64,000 bases of DNA, taken from NCBI GenBank assembly GCA_963838095.1, contig CAWIPO010000007.1:434001-498000 (forward strand), written 5' to 3'. A program made the position numbers and the translations under genes. Positions 7,453 to 15,749 of this stretch are shown here, in pieces (the stretch's first letter is position 1; every line of letters starts with the position of its first letter). The notes below the pieces were generated by a model. The model was not told the DNA's origin, ran no database searches, and saw only the letters and a program-made list of their open reading frames with translations. Source of the DNA: CAWCGU01 sp963838095. GTDB taxonomy: Bacteria; Actinomycetota; Thermoleophilia; Solirubrobacterales; 70-9.

Positions 7453-8291
7453 GCGCACCCGAAACCCTGCAGCTGAAGGATCCCCAGCAGCTCTACCTGG
7501 ACTGGGAGCACGCGCATTGGGCGGCGCAGGACATCGACCTCGCCGAGGACCCGGAGCACTGGGCCAACTTGGAGGAGGGCGAGCGCGATCTCCTTTACTG
7601 GGTGCTGAGCTCGCTGATGGTCGCCGAAGAGAGGATCTCGACTCAGTTCTGCGGCCTCGTGCTCTCACAGGACAGCGAGGAGGAAGGCTCGTTTCTCTCC
7701 ACGCAGCTCGTCGACGAGGTCCGCCACATGCAGTTCTACGCCCGCTTCCAGAACGAGGTGATCGCCGACCCTGCGGCGATAGCCGCTCACGTGTCTCGCG
7801 CCCGCGAGGTGCTCGGCGAGCCGTTCTTGAAAATCTTCGACGGAGCCCTGGTCGAGGCCCACGACCTGCTTCGGCGCGAGCCGCGAAACCGCGCCGCCAA
7901 GGTCGGCTTCGTGACCATCTACCACATGGTTCTGGAGGGAACGCTGGGGCTCGTCGCGTCCCACTTCTTGCTCGGCTTTCTGCGCGATCGCGAGCTGGTG
8001 CCGGGTTTCGTCGACGGCTACTCACGAATCGCCGCCGACGAACAGCGCCACATTGCCTACGGAACCTGGTTCCTGCGTGAGGCAGTGATCTCCGAACCGG
8101 CGATGGCGGATGTTGTGCGATCGCGGCTGCTCGACCTGCTCCCTTTGGTCGCAGAATCGATCTCGCCGCCCAGCGAAGGAGCGTGGGACGTCCTCGGCGT
8201 CGAGGACGGGGAGCTGGCGGAGTTCGGCCTCGGGGCGCTGACGCGGCGACTCGCGCTGGTCGGCGTCTCGCTCGACGCCGCAGGCGACTGA
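7449..8291 (+). CDS. R2-like diiron (R2lox-type) oxidase in the ars operon
   Basis: A 280-residue ferritin-like four-helix protein of the ribonucleotide-reductase R2 superfamily. Metal ligands are readable: Glu60 or Glu61 (VAEER), Glu90-x2-His93 (DEVRH), Glu163 (VLEG), Glu198-x2-His201 (DEQRH). The 35-residue gap between the third and fourth carboxylate ligands and a Tyr five residues before Glu163 (Tyr158) match R2-like ligand-binding oxidase, where that Tyr forms a Tyr-Val ether crosslink; here the partner position appears to be Ile63 rather than Val. No nrdA lies nearby, so it is not a ribonucleotide reductase subunit in context. It starts at an ATGA overlap with arsM, implying a role in arsenic handling, which is inference. 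Confidence 0.85.
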   Translation: MSAPETLQLKDPQQLYLDWEHAHWAAQDIDLAEDPEHWANLEEGERDLLYWVLSSLMVAEERISTQFCGLVLSQDSEEEGSFLSTQLVDEVRHMQFYARFQNEVIADPAAIAAHVSRAREVLGEPFLKIFDGALVEAHDLLRREPRNRAAKVGFVTIYHMVLEGTLGLVASHFLLGFLRDRELVPGFVDGYSRIAADEQRHIAYGTWFLREAVISEPAMADVVRSRLLDLLPLVAESISPPSEGAWDVLGVEDGELAEFGLGALTRRLALVGVSLDAAGD

Positions 8292-8300
8292 GTCTGTCGA

Positions 8301-9617
8301 CTACGCCTGGTCGCCCTGGGCGAGCTCGGCGTCGTCGGCGCCCTTGATCCGGCGGTCGCTCGACAGTCCCTCGAGCAGCAGCGAGCCATCCCGCTCGATC
8401 GTCGCCGTGAGGGCGAGCACGTCGCCCGGCTTGATCGCGTCGAGATCGAAGTCGCCGTCCTCCGGCACCTCGATCGTGATGTCCGATCCGGACTCGTTCA
8501 GGGCATCGGCGGAGACGATGAGCTGGTTCGTGTCCGAGCACACGCCCTGGACGACGGCCTCGATGTCGGCGTAGCTGAGCGACTCCGTGTCGACCTCGAT
8601 TTCAACCTCGACCAACCGTGTCTCAGGCTCCGGGGGTGGCTTCGGACGGGTGCCGCACCCGGGCGGCAACGGATCTGCCTCGGGCAACGGCGAAGGCAAG
8701 GGTTCGGAGACCGGGGGTGTGGGATCCGCCGGCGGGGCGTCGGCAGGGGATTCCACCGAAGCGCTTGAGCTCGTGCCGTTCTGGATCGCCTCGATCTCTG
8801 CCGTCACGTCGACCAGGTCACCGACCTGCGGCAGCTCCGAAGGGGCATCGTCGGAGGCGTGCACGAGCACCGAGGCTCCCTTCCTCGACACTGCGTAGAC
8901 GCCGGACGCGGGATCGCGGAAGGTGACGATTCCGCCGAACTTGACCTTCTTGCGCGACCCGGTGACCTCCCGCTTGTCCCCCTCGGCATAGGTGAGGTTG
9001 TAGAGCTCGCGAACGGGCACATCGACCGTATCGCCGGGCTTCGGGAGGCTGGAAGCGTGGACCGCGACCATCTGCCCGCCCTGAATCGCGAGCGTGTAGC
9101 TGCCGGCAGCCCGGTTGACCTGCAGCACGGTTCCATCGAAGCTGAGGCCCGGGGCCGGGTCTGGGCTCGGCTCCTGTGGCGTGGGGGCTGGGGTCGTCGG
9201 CGTCGTGGCCGGCGGCTCCGTCAGCGGAACCGGCGCCGGGACTGGAATCGGAGCGGGCGCCACTGGCACCAGGGCGGGCGGCAGAGAAGCGGCGGGTCCC
9301 GGGCTGGTGCTCCCCCCGGGGCTTCCCAGCGTCGGCGCGGGTGTGTCCATGGAGTCGTCCTCGGACGACTCAGAGCTGGCGACCGGGCCCGGCAGCTCGA
9401 TCACCAACGGGCCCGAGCCACCGAACGTCCCCGACACGCCCGGGCCGATTGCGACGCCGATGAAGAGCCCGAATCCGAGCGCGATCGCGGCGAACGGCGC
9501 CGTCCAGCGGCGATCGGTGATCGGCAGCGCCGCCCACCGCATCGAGACGAGGCGCGGGAGTTGCTCCCAGAGGGAGCGCAGGTGCGCGGACAAGCTTGTC
9601 AGGCCTGACCTGGCCAT
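8301..9617 (-). CDS. Proline-rich single-pass membrane protein, end of pst operon
   Basis: A 438-residue protein of unknown function. A short basic cytoplasmic N-terminus is followed by one membrane helix (WTAPFAAIALGFGLFIGVAIG, about residues 40-60) and a long outside part. That part has a Pro/Ala/Thr-rich linker, a beta-rich segment (GTVLQVNRAAGSYTLAI...GDTVDVPVREL...VHASDDAPSELPQVGDLVDV) repeated in weaker form, a second Pro-rich linker, and a C-terminal VEVEIEVDTES...DAIKPGDVLALTATIERDG domain. The repeats look like OB/DUF5666-type beta domains. The start overlaps the upstream zinc-ribbon gene by 19 bases. It is the last gene of the phosphate transport operon. Confidence 0.72.
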   Translation of the reverse strand: MARSGLTSLSAHLRSLWEQLPRLVSMRWAALPITDRRWTAPFAAIALGFGLFIGVAIGPGVSGTFGGSGPLVIELPGPVASSESSEDDSMDTPAPTLGSPGGSTSPGPAASLPPALVPVAPAPIPVPAPVPLTEPPATTPTTPAPTPQEPSPDPAPGLSFDGTVLQVNRAAGSYTLAIQGGQMVAVHASSLPKPGDTVDVPVRELYNLTYAEGDKREVTGSRKKVKFGGIVTFRDPASGVYAVSRKGASVLVHASDDAPSELPQVGDLVDVTAEIEAIQNGTSSSASVESPADAPPADPTPPVSEPLPSPLPEADPLPPGCGTRPKPPPEPETRLVEVEIEVDTESLSYADIEAVVQGVCSDTNQLIVSADALNESGSDITIEVPEDGDFDLDAIKPGDVLALTATIERDGSLLLEGLSSDRRIKGADDAELAQGDQA

Positions 9618-10168
9618 CTGGTGCCCTCGGGAGCGGCGCCCACTCTCGGCGCCGGCGGTTGCGGCTGCCCGCCGTCCGGCGCCTGTGGCTGCGCGGCGGC
9701 CGGCGGGGCGGCAGTGGCGGCGGGCGGCGGCGTTTCCATCGCGGAGCGCTGCAGCAGGTCGTGACCGCACTGCGAGCAGTAGACGGCGCCGCGCGCATAA
9801 AGGCTGCCGCAGGAGGGGCAGCTTCCGGCTGCTCCGGCATCCTCCATTCGCAGCATCCGATCGATGGAGCCGAGCTCCGCGTCGAGCTCCTGGATCCTTG
9901 CAGCCTGGCGGGCGACGGTGTCCAGGCGGAAGTGATCGCGGATCGCCATCTCGTAGACGAGGCCTCCGAGCTCGAACTGAAGCTCGGCAAGCTGGCGCTC
10001 CAGCGCCTCGCGCCGCTGGGCGAGCTCGTCGCGCTGCAGGCCCGGCTGGACCTCCGCCGGCAGCCGATCGACCTTCGCCGAGCGCCGAGAGCGCATGCCG
10101 CCTCGAACGCGGTCGCCGAGATCGGCGGCGCGAAAGCGGATGCCTTCGAATGCGTCCCCGAGGCTCAT
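9599..10168 (-). CDS. Coiled-coil zinc-ribbon protein
   Basis: A 189-residue cytosolic protein. Residues ~30-110 are helical and probably coiled coil (RDELAQRREALERQLAELQFELGG and RIQELDAELGSIDRML), followed by a CxxC-x12-CxxC zinc ribbon (CPSCG...VYCSQCG) near residues 117-134, then a Pro/Ala/Gln-rich disordered tail. It starts in an ATGA overlap with the upstream SPOR-like zinc-ribbon gene. The enzyme role, if any, is unknown. Its conserved place in the pst operon suggests a regulatory or scaffolding part for the two membrane-anchored neighbours. Confidence 0.72.
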   Translation of the reverse strand: MSLGDAFEGIRFRAADLGDRVRGGMRSRRSAKVDRLPAEVQPGLQRDELAQRREALERQLAELQFELGGLVYEMAIRDHFRLDTVARQAARIQELDAELGSIDRMLRMEDAGAAGSCPSCGSLYARGAVYCSQCGHDLLQRSAMETPPPAATAAPPAAAQPQAPDGGQPQPPAPRVGAAPEGTRWPGQA

Positions 10169-11085
10169 TCGATCACCTCGGCGTCGGTGCCGGCGCCGGG
10201 CTCACCTCCGTCGGGCTCGGGCAGCTCGCCGGGAGTGACGATGGTGTCGGGAAGATCCTGGCTCGCATCCTGGTACTCCTCGGGGCTGAGGTTCTCGAGG
10301 TTCTCGAGGTCCTCGGTGGTCGCCTCGACTGGCTCGTCGCCGCTGCTTCCGGCACCGACCAGCCCACCTCCACCACCGCCGGCGTCGGCGGTCGCCTCCT
10401 CGTCTGAGACCTCGATCACCTGGGCGTCGGGGAAGTTGGCTTCGAGGTCGCTAAGGGCCGCCTCCGCGTCGGCCTCGTTCGGGTAGATGCCGGAGTAGAT
10501 CACATAGTTACCGCCGGGCAGGCTCGCGTACTGGTCGGAGTCGAGCACGCCCACATCGCTCGCGCCCGTGCTCTCGGCGTCGGCCGTTGCGGCCTCGACG
10601 TCACCAGCCTCAGTTCCGTCCTTGGGCAGCGTTCCCAGTTCGATCGTCCATCCCGTCTCTCCCTGCGGCCAGTCGGTCGTCACCTCGCCACCGGTGCTGT
10701 CCGTTTCAGCCGAGCCTTCGCCGCTCTCCGCGGTCTGGGTGCCTGCTCCCTCGACCTGAACGACGGGGGCCGGTGTCTCGCCGCTGTCGTTGCCACGACC
10801 GATCAGAACGCCGATCAGAAGCATCACCCCCAGCAGGCCGACTCCCATCACCGCAGCCCAGGGCGAGGGCTCCGACGAGCGTCCCGCCGCCGCGGCGTCC
10901 GGGACCGAGCCGTTCGCCGGAGCGCCGTTGCCGAGATAGCTACTGAGCTGGAACCGTCCGGGCCCGCGCCGCTGACCGCAGTTGAGGCAGTAGACCTGAT
11001 CGCCGGCAAGCGGGGCAGCGCAAGTCGCGCACGGCTCGCCGTGCTCGCCAACGGTGGGTGTCTGGATCGGTTCGGTGGTGCTCAT
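10165..11085 (-). CDS. Zinc-ribbon membrane protein with SPOR-like outer domain
   Basis: A 306-residue protein. The N-terminus carries a zinc ribbon (CATCAAPLAGDQVYCLNCG, residues ~19-37), then one transmembrane helix (WAAVMGVGLLGVMLLIGVLIG, ~76-96), then an acidic Gly/Thr/Glu-rich linker. Residues ~185-230 (GGNYVIYSGIYPNEADAEAALSDLEANFPDAQVIEV) resemble a SPOR domain, which in other proteins binds denuded peptidoglycan. The tail is acidic. Its ATG forms an ATGA overlap with the lipoprotein gene upstream. The topology, metal site inside and wall-binding domain outside, suggests signalling across the membrane, but the function is unknown. Confidence 0.72.
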   Translation of the reverse strand: MSTTEPIQTPTVGEHGEPCATCAAPLAGDQVYCLNCGQRRGPGRFQLSSYLGNGAPANGSVPDAAAAGRSSEPSPWAAVMGVGLLGVMLLIGVLIGRGNDSGETPAPVVQVEGAGTQTAESGEGSAETDSTGGEVTTDWPQGETGWTIELGTLPKDGTEAGDVEAATADAESTGASDVGVLDSDQYASLPGGNYVIYSGIYPNEADAEAALSDLEANFPDAQVIEVSDEEATADAGGGGGGLVGAGSSGDEPVEATTEDLENLENLSPEEYQDASQDLPDTIVTPGELPEPDGGEPGAGTDAEVIE

Positions 11086-11849
11086 GGCCCTGTCGCATCC
11101 TGGTTCGGAACAGTCGGCATCGGCTTGACGGTGATCTCGGAGCCCTCCGGGTCGCCCTTGAAGAAGATGTGGTACTCACGCGGAGAGTTGTAGTCGGGCT
11201 TCAGCTTCTCAAAAGCCCCACGCCCGGCGGCAACGATCTCGTTACCCTCGCGGGCCACGGCATAAAAGTAGACGAACGGGATCAGTTCGTCGCTGGTGTT
11301 GTCGATCGTCCCCACGGCCTCGACGCCCGAGATCTGGTCGACCTTCAACTCCGGCGGGCCGAGCGTCACCTCGGGCAGGTCGGCGGGCGGTGCTTCGGAG
11401 GTCTCACCGACGGTCGCCTTCACCGATACGGGATCAGCGCCGGCGTAGGTGATCTGGTCGTTTACCCACGCGACCTCCTCGCCGGGCTCCATCACCGGGA
11501 CCGAGATCAGAGTCGGGTCCAGGCCGGGGACGTCGTTGGCGTAGACGTCCTTGCCGTCGGCGTCCTCGAGCTCGATCAGCAGCGGAACGTTGGCCAGCGC
11601 CCGCCCGGAGTCGTTGGCGAGCTCGATGACGACGGCTGCGCTGCCCTCGTCAGGGAGCACGGTCTCTGAGAGCACCGTGACACTGGTGCTCTCCTTCTTG
11701 ATCCGCAGGCCCTTGTCGCTGATCAGCGTGCTGGCGCCCTTCGACAGCTCGGCGCTCTTGTCCTGCGTCGATTGACACGCGCCGAGCGCGCCGACCCCCA
11801 GCGCCAGCGCCGCCGCGCCGGCCAGCACTACTCCCTGTCGGGGGGTCAT
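11082..11849 (-). CDS. Secreted lipoprotein, phosphate operon
   Basis: A 255-residue lipoprotein. The signal peptide MTPRQGVVLAGAAALALGVG ends in the lipobox LGAC with Cys25 as the lipidated residue. The mature part is beta-rich with a FxxxAxxxxxN-type pattern (AAVVIELANDSGRALANVPLLIEL and VGTIDNTSDELIPFVYFYAVAREGN), suggesting two immunoglobulin-like/FxLYD-type domains. No enzyme motif is visible. The ATG at 11849 lies in an ATGA overlap with the end of pstB, so translation is coupled to the transporter. It may be a surface helper of phosphate uptake; that is inferred from the operon only. Confidence 0.78.
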   Translation of the reverse strand: MTPRQGVVLAGAAALALGVGALGACQSTQDKSAELSKGASTLISDKGLRIKKESTSVTVLSETVLPDEGSAAVVIELANDSGRALANVPLLIELEDADGKDVYANDVPGLDPTLISVPVMEPGEEVAWVNDQITYAGADPVSVKATVGETSEAPPADLPEVTLGPPELKVDQISGVEAVGTIDNTSDELIPFVYFYAVAREGNEIVAAGRGAFEKLKPDYNSPREYHIFFKGDPEGSEITVKPMPTVPNQDATGP

Positions 11850-12829
11850 CCGAACCCACCGCTGACGTACTCCCGTGTGCGCTCGGTCTGCGGAGCGCCG
11901 AAGACCTGGCTTGCCTGGCCGTACTCGACGAGGTCGCCGAGATACATGAACCCGACCTGATCGGCGACGCGGTGCGCCTGCTGGAGGTTGTGGGTCACGA
12001 TCACGATCGCGATCTCGTCGCGGAGCTTGACGATCTGCTCCTCGATCACCGCGGTCGAGATCGGGTCCAGCGCCGAGCACGGCTCGTCCAACAGCAACAC
12101 CTCCGGCTCGACCGCAAGCGAGCGCGCGATGCAGAGCCGCTGCTGCTGGCCGCCTGACAGCGCCAGCGCCGGGTGGTCGAGGTTGTCCTTGACCTCCTCG
12201 AGCAGGCCGGCTCGATGCAGCGAGTCGATCACGATCGGCTCGAGCTGCTTCTTGCGCGGCCGCTTCCCGCGCTCGCGCAGGCCGTAGGCGACGTTGTCGA
12301 AGATGCTCATCGGAAACGGGTTCGGCTGCTGGAAGAGCATCCCCACCCGCCGGCGCAGGCGGGTGACGTCGAAGTGGTCGACGTCCTCGCCGTCGAGGAG
12401 GATGGTCCCGCTGCGCATCGCCGACTCGGTCAGATCGACCAGGCGGTTGAGCGACCGCAGCAGCGTCGTCTTGCCGCAGCCCGACGGGCCGATGAGTGCC
12501 AGCACCTCTCCTTGCTTGACCGAGATCGAGACGTTGTTGACCGCGAGCTTCTTGCCGTACGCCACGCTCAGCTGCTCGGTGCGCATCCGTTCCGTAGCCG
12601 TATAGCCCTGACGAGCCTGCGGCGCCACCGTCCCCGGCGCTGCAACCGCGGGCGCCGGGACCGCGGGCGCGGCCACCCCGGGGGCGGCAGCTGCCGGCGC
12701 CGCACCGCTGCCGTTGGTGGTGGGCCCCGCAACCTCCGTCGGCTCTTGGTCGACGGCGATCCGCCGCACCGGCGGTGGGAGCTTGAGCCCCCTCTCGGGG
12801 CCAGCGCCTGTCGTTGGGTCGTTCGTCAT
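11846..12829 (-). CDS. pstB: Phosphate ABC transporter ATP-binding protein
   Basis: A 327-residue ATPase of the PstSCAB importer. It shows Walker A GPSGCGKTT, the Q-loop region GMLFQQPNPFPMSIFDNV (PstB-typical), signature LSGGQQQR, Walker B VLLLDEP and the switch His in VTHN. It is ~70 residues longer than most PstB proteins because of an Ala/Pro-rich, low-complexity N-terminus before the catalytic domain begins at RTEQLSVAYG. The ATG at 12829 is preferred over a GTG at 12838 because it forms an ATGA overlap with pstA, the pattern used throughout this operon. Confidence 0.96.
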   Translation of the reverse strand: MTNDPTTGAGPERGLKLPPPVRRIAVDQEPTEVAGPTTNGSGAAPAAAAPGVAAPAVPAPAVAAPGTVAPQARQGYTATERMRTEQLSVAYGKKLAVNNVSISVKQGEVLALIGPSGCGKTTLLRSLNRLVDLTESAMRSGTILLDGEDVDHFDVTRLRRRVGMLFQQPNPFPMSIFDNVAYGLRERGKRPRKKQLEPIVIDSLHRAGLLEEVKDNLDHPALALSGGQQQRLCIARSLAVEPEVLLLDEPCSALDPISTAVIEEQIVKLRDEIAIVIVTHNLQQAHRVADQVGFMYLGDLVEYGQASQVFGAPQTERTREYVSGGFG

Positions 12830-13821
12830 CGGGTCCACCCGACCGCAGCCGTTGCCTTTCCGCGGGAGATCCGCTCGACGATCAGGTTGAGGGCGATGAC
12901 GATGATCAGCAGCACGAACGCCGCCGCGTATGCCTTTTCTGGCGCATTTCCCTCGCCAGCCGGCGAGTTGTTGTACACGTAGCTGGTCAGCGTGCCGCCG
13001 GTTCCCTTGAGGTCGCTGACAATCGGGGTGTCCCCCACTCCTTGGAGCTGAAGCGAGGCGCCGAGCAGCACGACCACGATCGCCGTGTCGCCGATGATCC
13101 GGCCCATTCCGAGCGTCACCCCGGTGGCGATTCCAGCGCGCGAGCCCGGAAGCAGCACGCGGCGAATCGTCCAGGCGCGGTCCTTGCCGAGCGCGTATGA
13201 AGCTTCACGCACGTGGGCCGGGATCGACTGCAGCGTCTCCCTCGTTGCTCCGACGACGAGGGGGAGCGCGATCAGGGACATCATCGCGCCGGCGGTGAAG
13301 AAGGAACGGCCGAAGACGGCGCCGCCCTCCGCGGTGAAGGACAGAAAACCGAAAACACTCTGGGAGAAGACGAGCAGGCCGAAGATCGCGAGCACGATGC
13401 TGGGCGTCCCGGCGACGATCTCGACGCCGGACTCCACCGCCCGCGCCAGCCCGGCGGGCTTGCCGTACTCGCTCAGCCACACTGCCACGAGGACGCCGAG
13501 CGGCCCCGCGATCACGATTCCGATGATCGTCAGCGCCACAGTCCCGAGGATCGGGTCGAGGAATCCACCCGACGTGCTCTGGTCGAGGCTCGCGAGCGGA
13601 TGGGTGGTGATCAGGTCGAGGTTGACGTACTGGAGGCCCTTGACGAGCATGAAGATGACGATTGCCGCCGCGATCACGCAGAGGCCGATCCCGATGACCC
13701 ACGAGGCGGCAACGGCAAGTCGATCGAGCGTGCTCCATGCGGGGCCGTCGCGGCGAGGGGCCGCCGTCGGCGGGTAGTACGCCGCCGGCCCTTGGGGAGT
13801 GGGTGTTGCTTCAGTGTTCAT
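12826..13821 (-). CDS. pstA: Phosphate ABC transporter permease PstA
   Basis: A 331-residue inner-membrane permease with six predicted helices. It begins with a short Pro-rich cytoplasmic segment, then a first helix (VAASWVIGIGLCVIAAAIVIFML). The cytoplasmic EAA-type loop is in ATRETLQSIPAHVREASYALGKDRAWTIRRVLLPGSRAGI, which docks onto PstB. With PstC it forms the phosphate channel. It lies 23 bases after pstC and overlaps pstB by four bases. Confidence 0.95.
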   Translation of the reverse strand: MNTEATPTPQGPAAYYPPTAAPRRDGPAWSTLDRLAVAASWVIGIGLCVIAAAIVIFMLVKGLQYVNLDLITTHPLASLDQSTSGGFLDPILGTVALTIIGIVIAGPLGVLVAVWLSEYGKPAGLARAVESGVEIVAGTPSIVLAIFGLLVFSQSVFGFLSFTAEGGAVFGRSFFTAGAMMSLIALPLVVGATRETLQSIPAHVREASYALGKDRAWTIRRVLLPGSRAGIATGVTLGMGRIIGDTAIVVVLLGASLQLQGVGDTPIVSDLKGTGGTLTSYVYNNSPAGEGNAPEKAYAAAFVLLIIVIALNLIVERISRGKATAAVGWTR

Positions 13822-13844
13822 GGCTGGCCTCGCTCATCGCTGGA

Positions 13845-14882
13845 TCAATGGGCGTGGAGGGTGTACTTGCGGAGCCGCTGGCGAATAAACCAGCCGCCGA
13901 AAGACAGGAAAGCGGCCGAGACCAGCAGCACGGCCGCAAACGCGTAGATCGTCTGCCCGAATGGCGTCACCGACAGTCCCTCGGCGTTGTCGACGATCGT
14001 CGCCGCCAGCGGCCTGGCGGGCTCGACGAAGAATGTGAGCCCGTCGAGCGGGTTGGGAGCGAAGCCGATCGATCCCGTCACCATCGAGAGCATGATCGCC
14101 TCGCCCAGCGCCCGGGCAGAGGCGAGCACGGCAGCGGCGACGATCGCCGGCCGCGCCGCGCGCACGCTGATGGTCCACAGCGCTCGCCCGCGGTTGATTC
14201 CGAGCGCCGCCGCTCCTTCCACCCATGACTGAGGCACCGCCCGAAGCGCGTCGACGATGATCGCGATCATGATCGGCGTGATCATCACGGTCAACACCAC
14301 GATCCCGATCAGGATGCTCGATCCGTCGAGCTGGATCACGAACTGGACCGAGTCTCGCTGCTCCTGGCTGATCAGGTGCTCGCCGACGAACGGCACCAGC
14401 ACCAGGATCCCGATCAGTCCGTAGACAACCGACGGCACGGCCGCGAGCAGGCGCACGACCGGCTCGAGCACGCGCCGGAGCGCGTTGGGCGCGAACTCGA
14501 CGATGAAGGTCGCGGAAAGAAGCGAGAGCACGGTGGCGAGCAGCACCGCGACGCCGGTGATCAGCGCTGTTGCGTACAGCAGCGGCCAGGTGTGGATCTC
14601 GTACTCGTAGTTGGCCGGATCGGCGGGTGAGTTGAAGATCGCCGTCAGCTCCTCGTCGACGTTGCCGCCGGACCCGAACCAGGAGAGGCCGTTGTGCGAG
14701 AACGACGGCCACGCCTTCAGGACCACGAAGATGATCATCCCCGCGATCAGCAGCAGAATCGTGGAGGCGACAAAGGCGAGCAGCACCTCGGTGCGGCGGT
14801 CGGGTTTACGCCACCCCGAAGTCAGCGCGCCGAGCATGTGCCCGGCGCGCTGTACTACGCGGTTGCTGCTGGAGCTACTCAC
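13845..14882 (-). CDS. pstC: Phosphate ABC transporter permease PstC
   Basis: A 345-residue permease with six membrane helices. The family-typical segments WPSFSHNGLSWFGSG (periplasmic), LLATVLSLLSATFIVEFAP, LVRLLAAVPSVVYGLIGILVLVPFV, and the PstB-docking loop VPQSWVEGAAALGINRGRALWTISVRAARPAIVAA are all present. The start is a GTG at 14882. It pairs with PstA and is fed by the PstS solute-binding protein encoded 21 bases upstream. Confidence 0.95.
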   Translation of the reverse strand: MSSSSSNRVVQRAGHMLGALTSGWRKPDRRTEVLLAFVASTILLLIAGMIIFVVLKAWPSFSHNGLSWFGSGGNVDEELTAIFNSPADPANYEYEIHTWPLLYATALITGVAVLLATVLSLLSATFIVEFAPNALRRVLEPVVRLLAAVPSVVYGLIGILVLVPFVGEHLISQEQRDSVQFVIQLDGSSILIGIVVLTVMITPIMIAIIVDALRAVPQSWVEGAAALGINRGRALWTISVRAARPAIVAAAVLASARALGEAIMLSMVTGSIGFAPNPLDGLTFFVEPARPLAATIVDNAEGLSVTPFGQTIYAFAAVLLVSAAFLSFGGWFIRQRLRKYTLHAH

Positions 14883-14903
14883 GTGGGAGATGCACCGCCC
14901 TGG

Positions 14904-15719
14904 CTACTGAAGCGGCACCCACTCGGTCGCGATGATCTTCGCGGCCTTCCCGTTCGTCTTCACCCACTTGATGAACTTGCCGGCCGCGTTGCCGGGTTGA
15001 CCTGCGGTGACGAAATAGAAGTTGCGCAGGCCGCCGTACTGGCCGGACTTTGCGTTCTCCAGGTTGCAGGCCACGCCCTTGTAGCTCACCGGGTTCGTGC
15101 CCTCGGTGAACGCGAGCGAGACGTACCCGATCGCGGCGTCGTCCGGGTCGGATGCGACCGACTGCTGGACGAGGCCGTTGGACGCCTTCTGGCTTGCGCC
15201 GGCGAAGACCTTCGCGGTGCCCATGAAGATCTTCAGGAACGCGTCCTGGGTCCCCGACGCGGCCGTTCTGACGATCACGTTGATCGTCCCTCCAACCGTG
15301 GCGCCCGGAACATCGTTCCAGTTCCGCACGTCACCGCCGAACACGGACTGCACACCTGCGGTGTCCAGGTTTGACAGCCCGTTACCCGGGCTGGTGATGA
15401 TGCACAGGGCGTCACCGGCGATCTTCTCGAAGATCAGTCCGCCGGGATCGCTGGACTTCGGGTCACGGGAGGACATCCCGATCGTCACGCGCCCGTTGGC
15501 GACGTCAGCGACGCCGACATCGGATCCACCCTGCAGGATCCTGAAGGACACGCAGTGGTCGCACACCTTCACGTACTTCGAGGCAAGCAGACTGGCCATC
15601 GGCGCGACCGAGGTCGATCCGCTCATTGTGATGGTCTTCTTAGCGGCGGCTGACGCGGGCAAAACCGCCAGGACGGCGACCGCCGCCACCGCCGCAAGAA
15701 GCGTTCCCTTGCTTCTCAT
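14904..15719 (-). CDS. pstS: Phosphate-binding protein PstS
   Basis: A 271-residue exported substrate-binding protein. The signal peptide (MRSKGTLLAAVAAVAVLAVL then PASAAA) has no lipobox, so it may be released or anchored otherwise. The phosphate-contact motif GSTSVAP lies at about residues 34-40, and AASGTQDAF and GLSNLDTAGVQSVFGGDVRNW are typical of PstS. A strong GGAGG ribosome site precedes the ATG. It binds orthophosphate outside the membrane and delivers it to PstCA. Confidence 0.95.
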   Translation of the reverse strand: MRSKGTLLAAVAAVAVLAVLPASAAAKKTITMSGSTSVAPMASLLASKYVKVCDHCVSFRILQGGSDVGVADVANGRVTIGMSSRDPKSSDPGGLIFEKIAGDALCIITSPGNGLSNLDTAGVQSVFGGDVRNWNDVPGATVGGTINVIVRTAASGTQDAFLKIFMGTAKVFAGASQKASNGLVQQSVASDPDDAAIGYVSLAFTEGTNPVSYKGVACNLENAKSGQYGGLRNFYFVTAGQPGNAAGKFIKWVKTNGKAAKIIATEWVPLQ

Positions 15720-15749
15720 TTCGGACCCTCCTTCCGAGGATGCTGTTGA

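Noticed and set aside
7449..8291. Ribonucleotide reductase beta subunit
   Set aside because: The metal site is shared, but there is no alpha subunit, the gene is coupled to arsM, and the Tyr/ligand spacing fits R2lox better.
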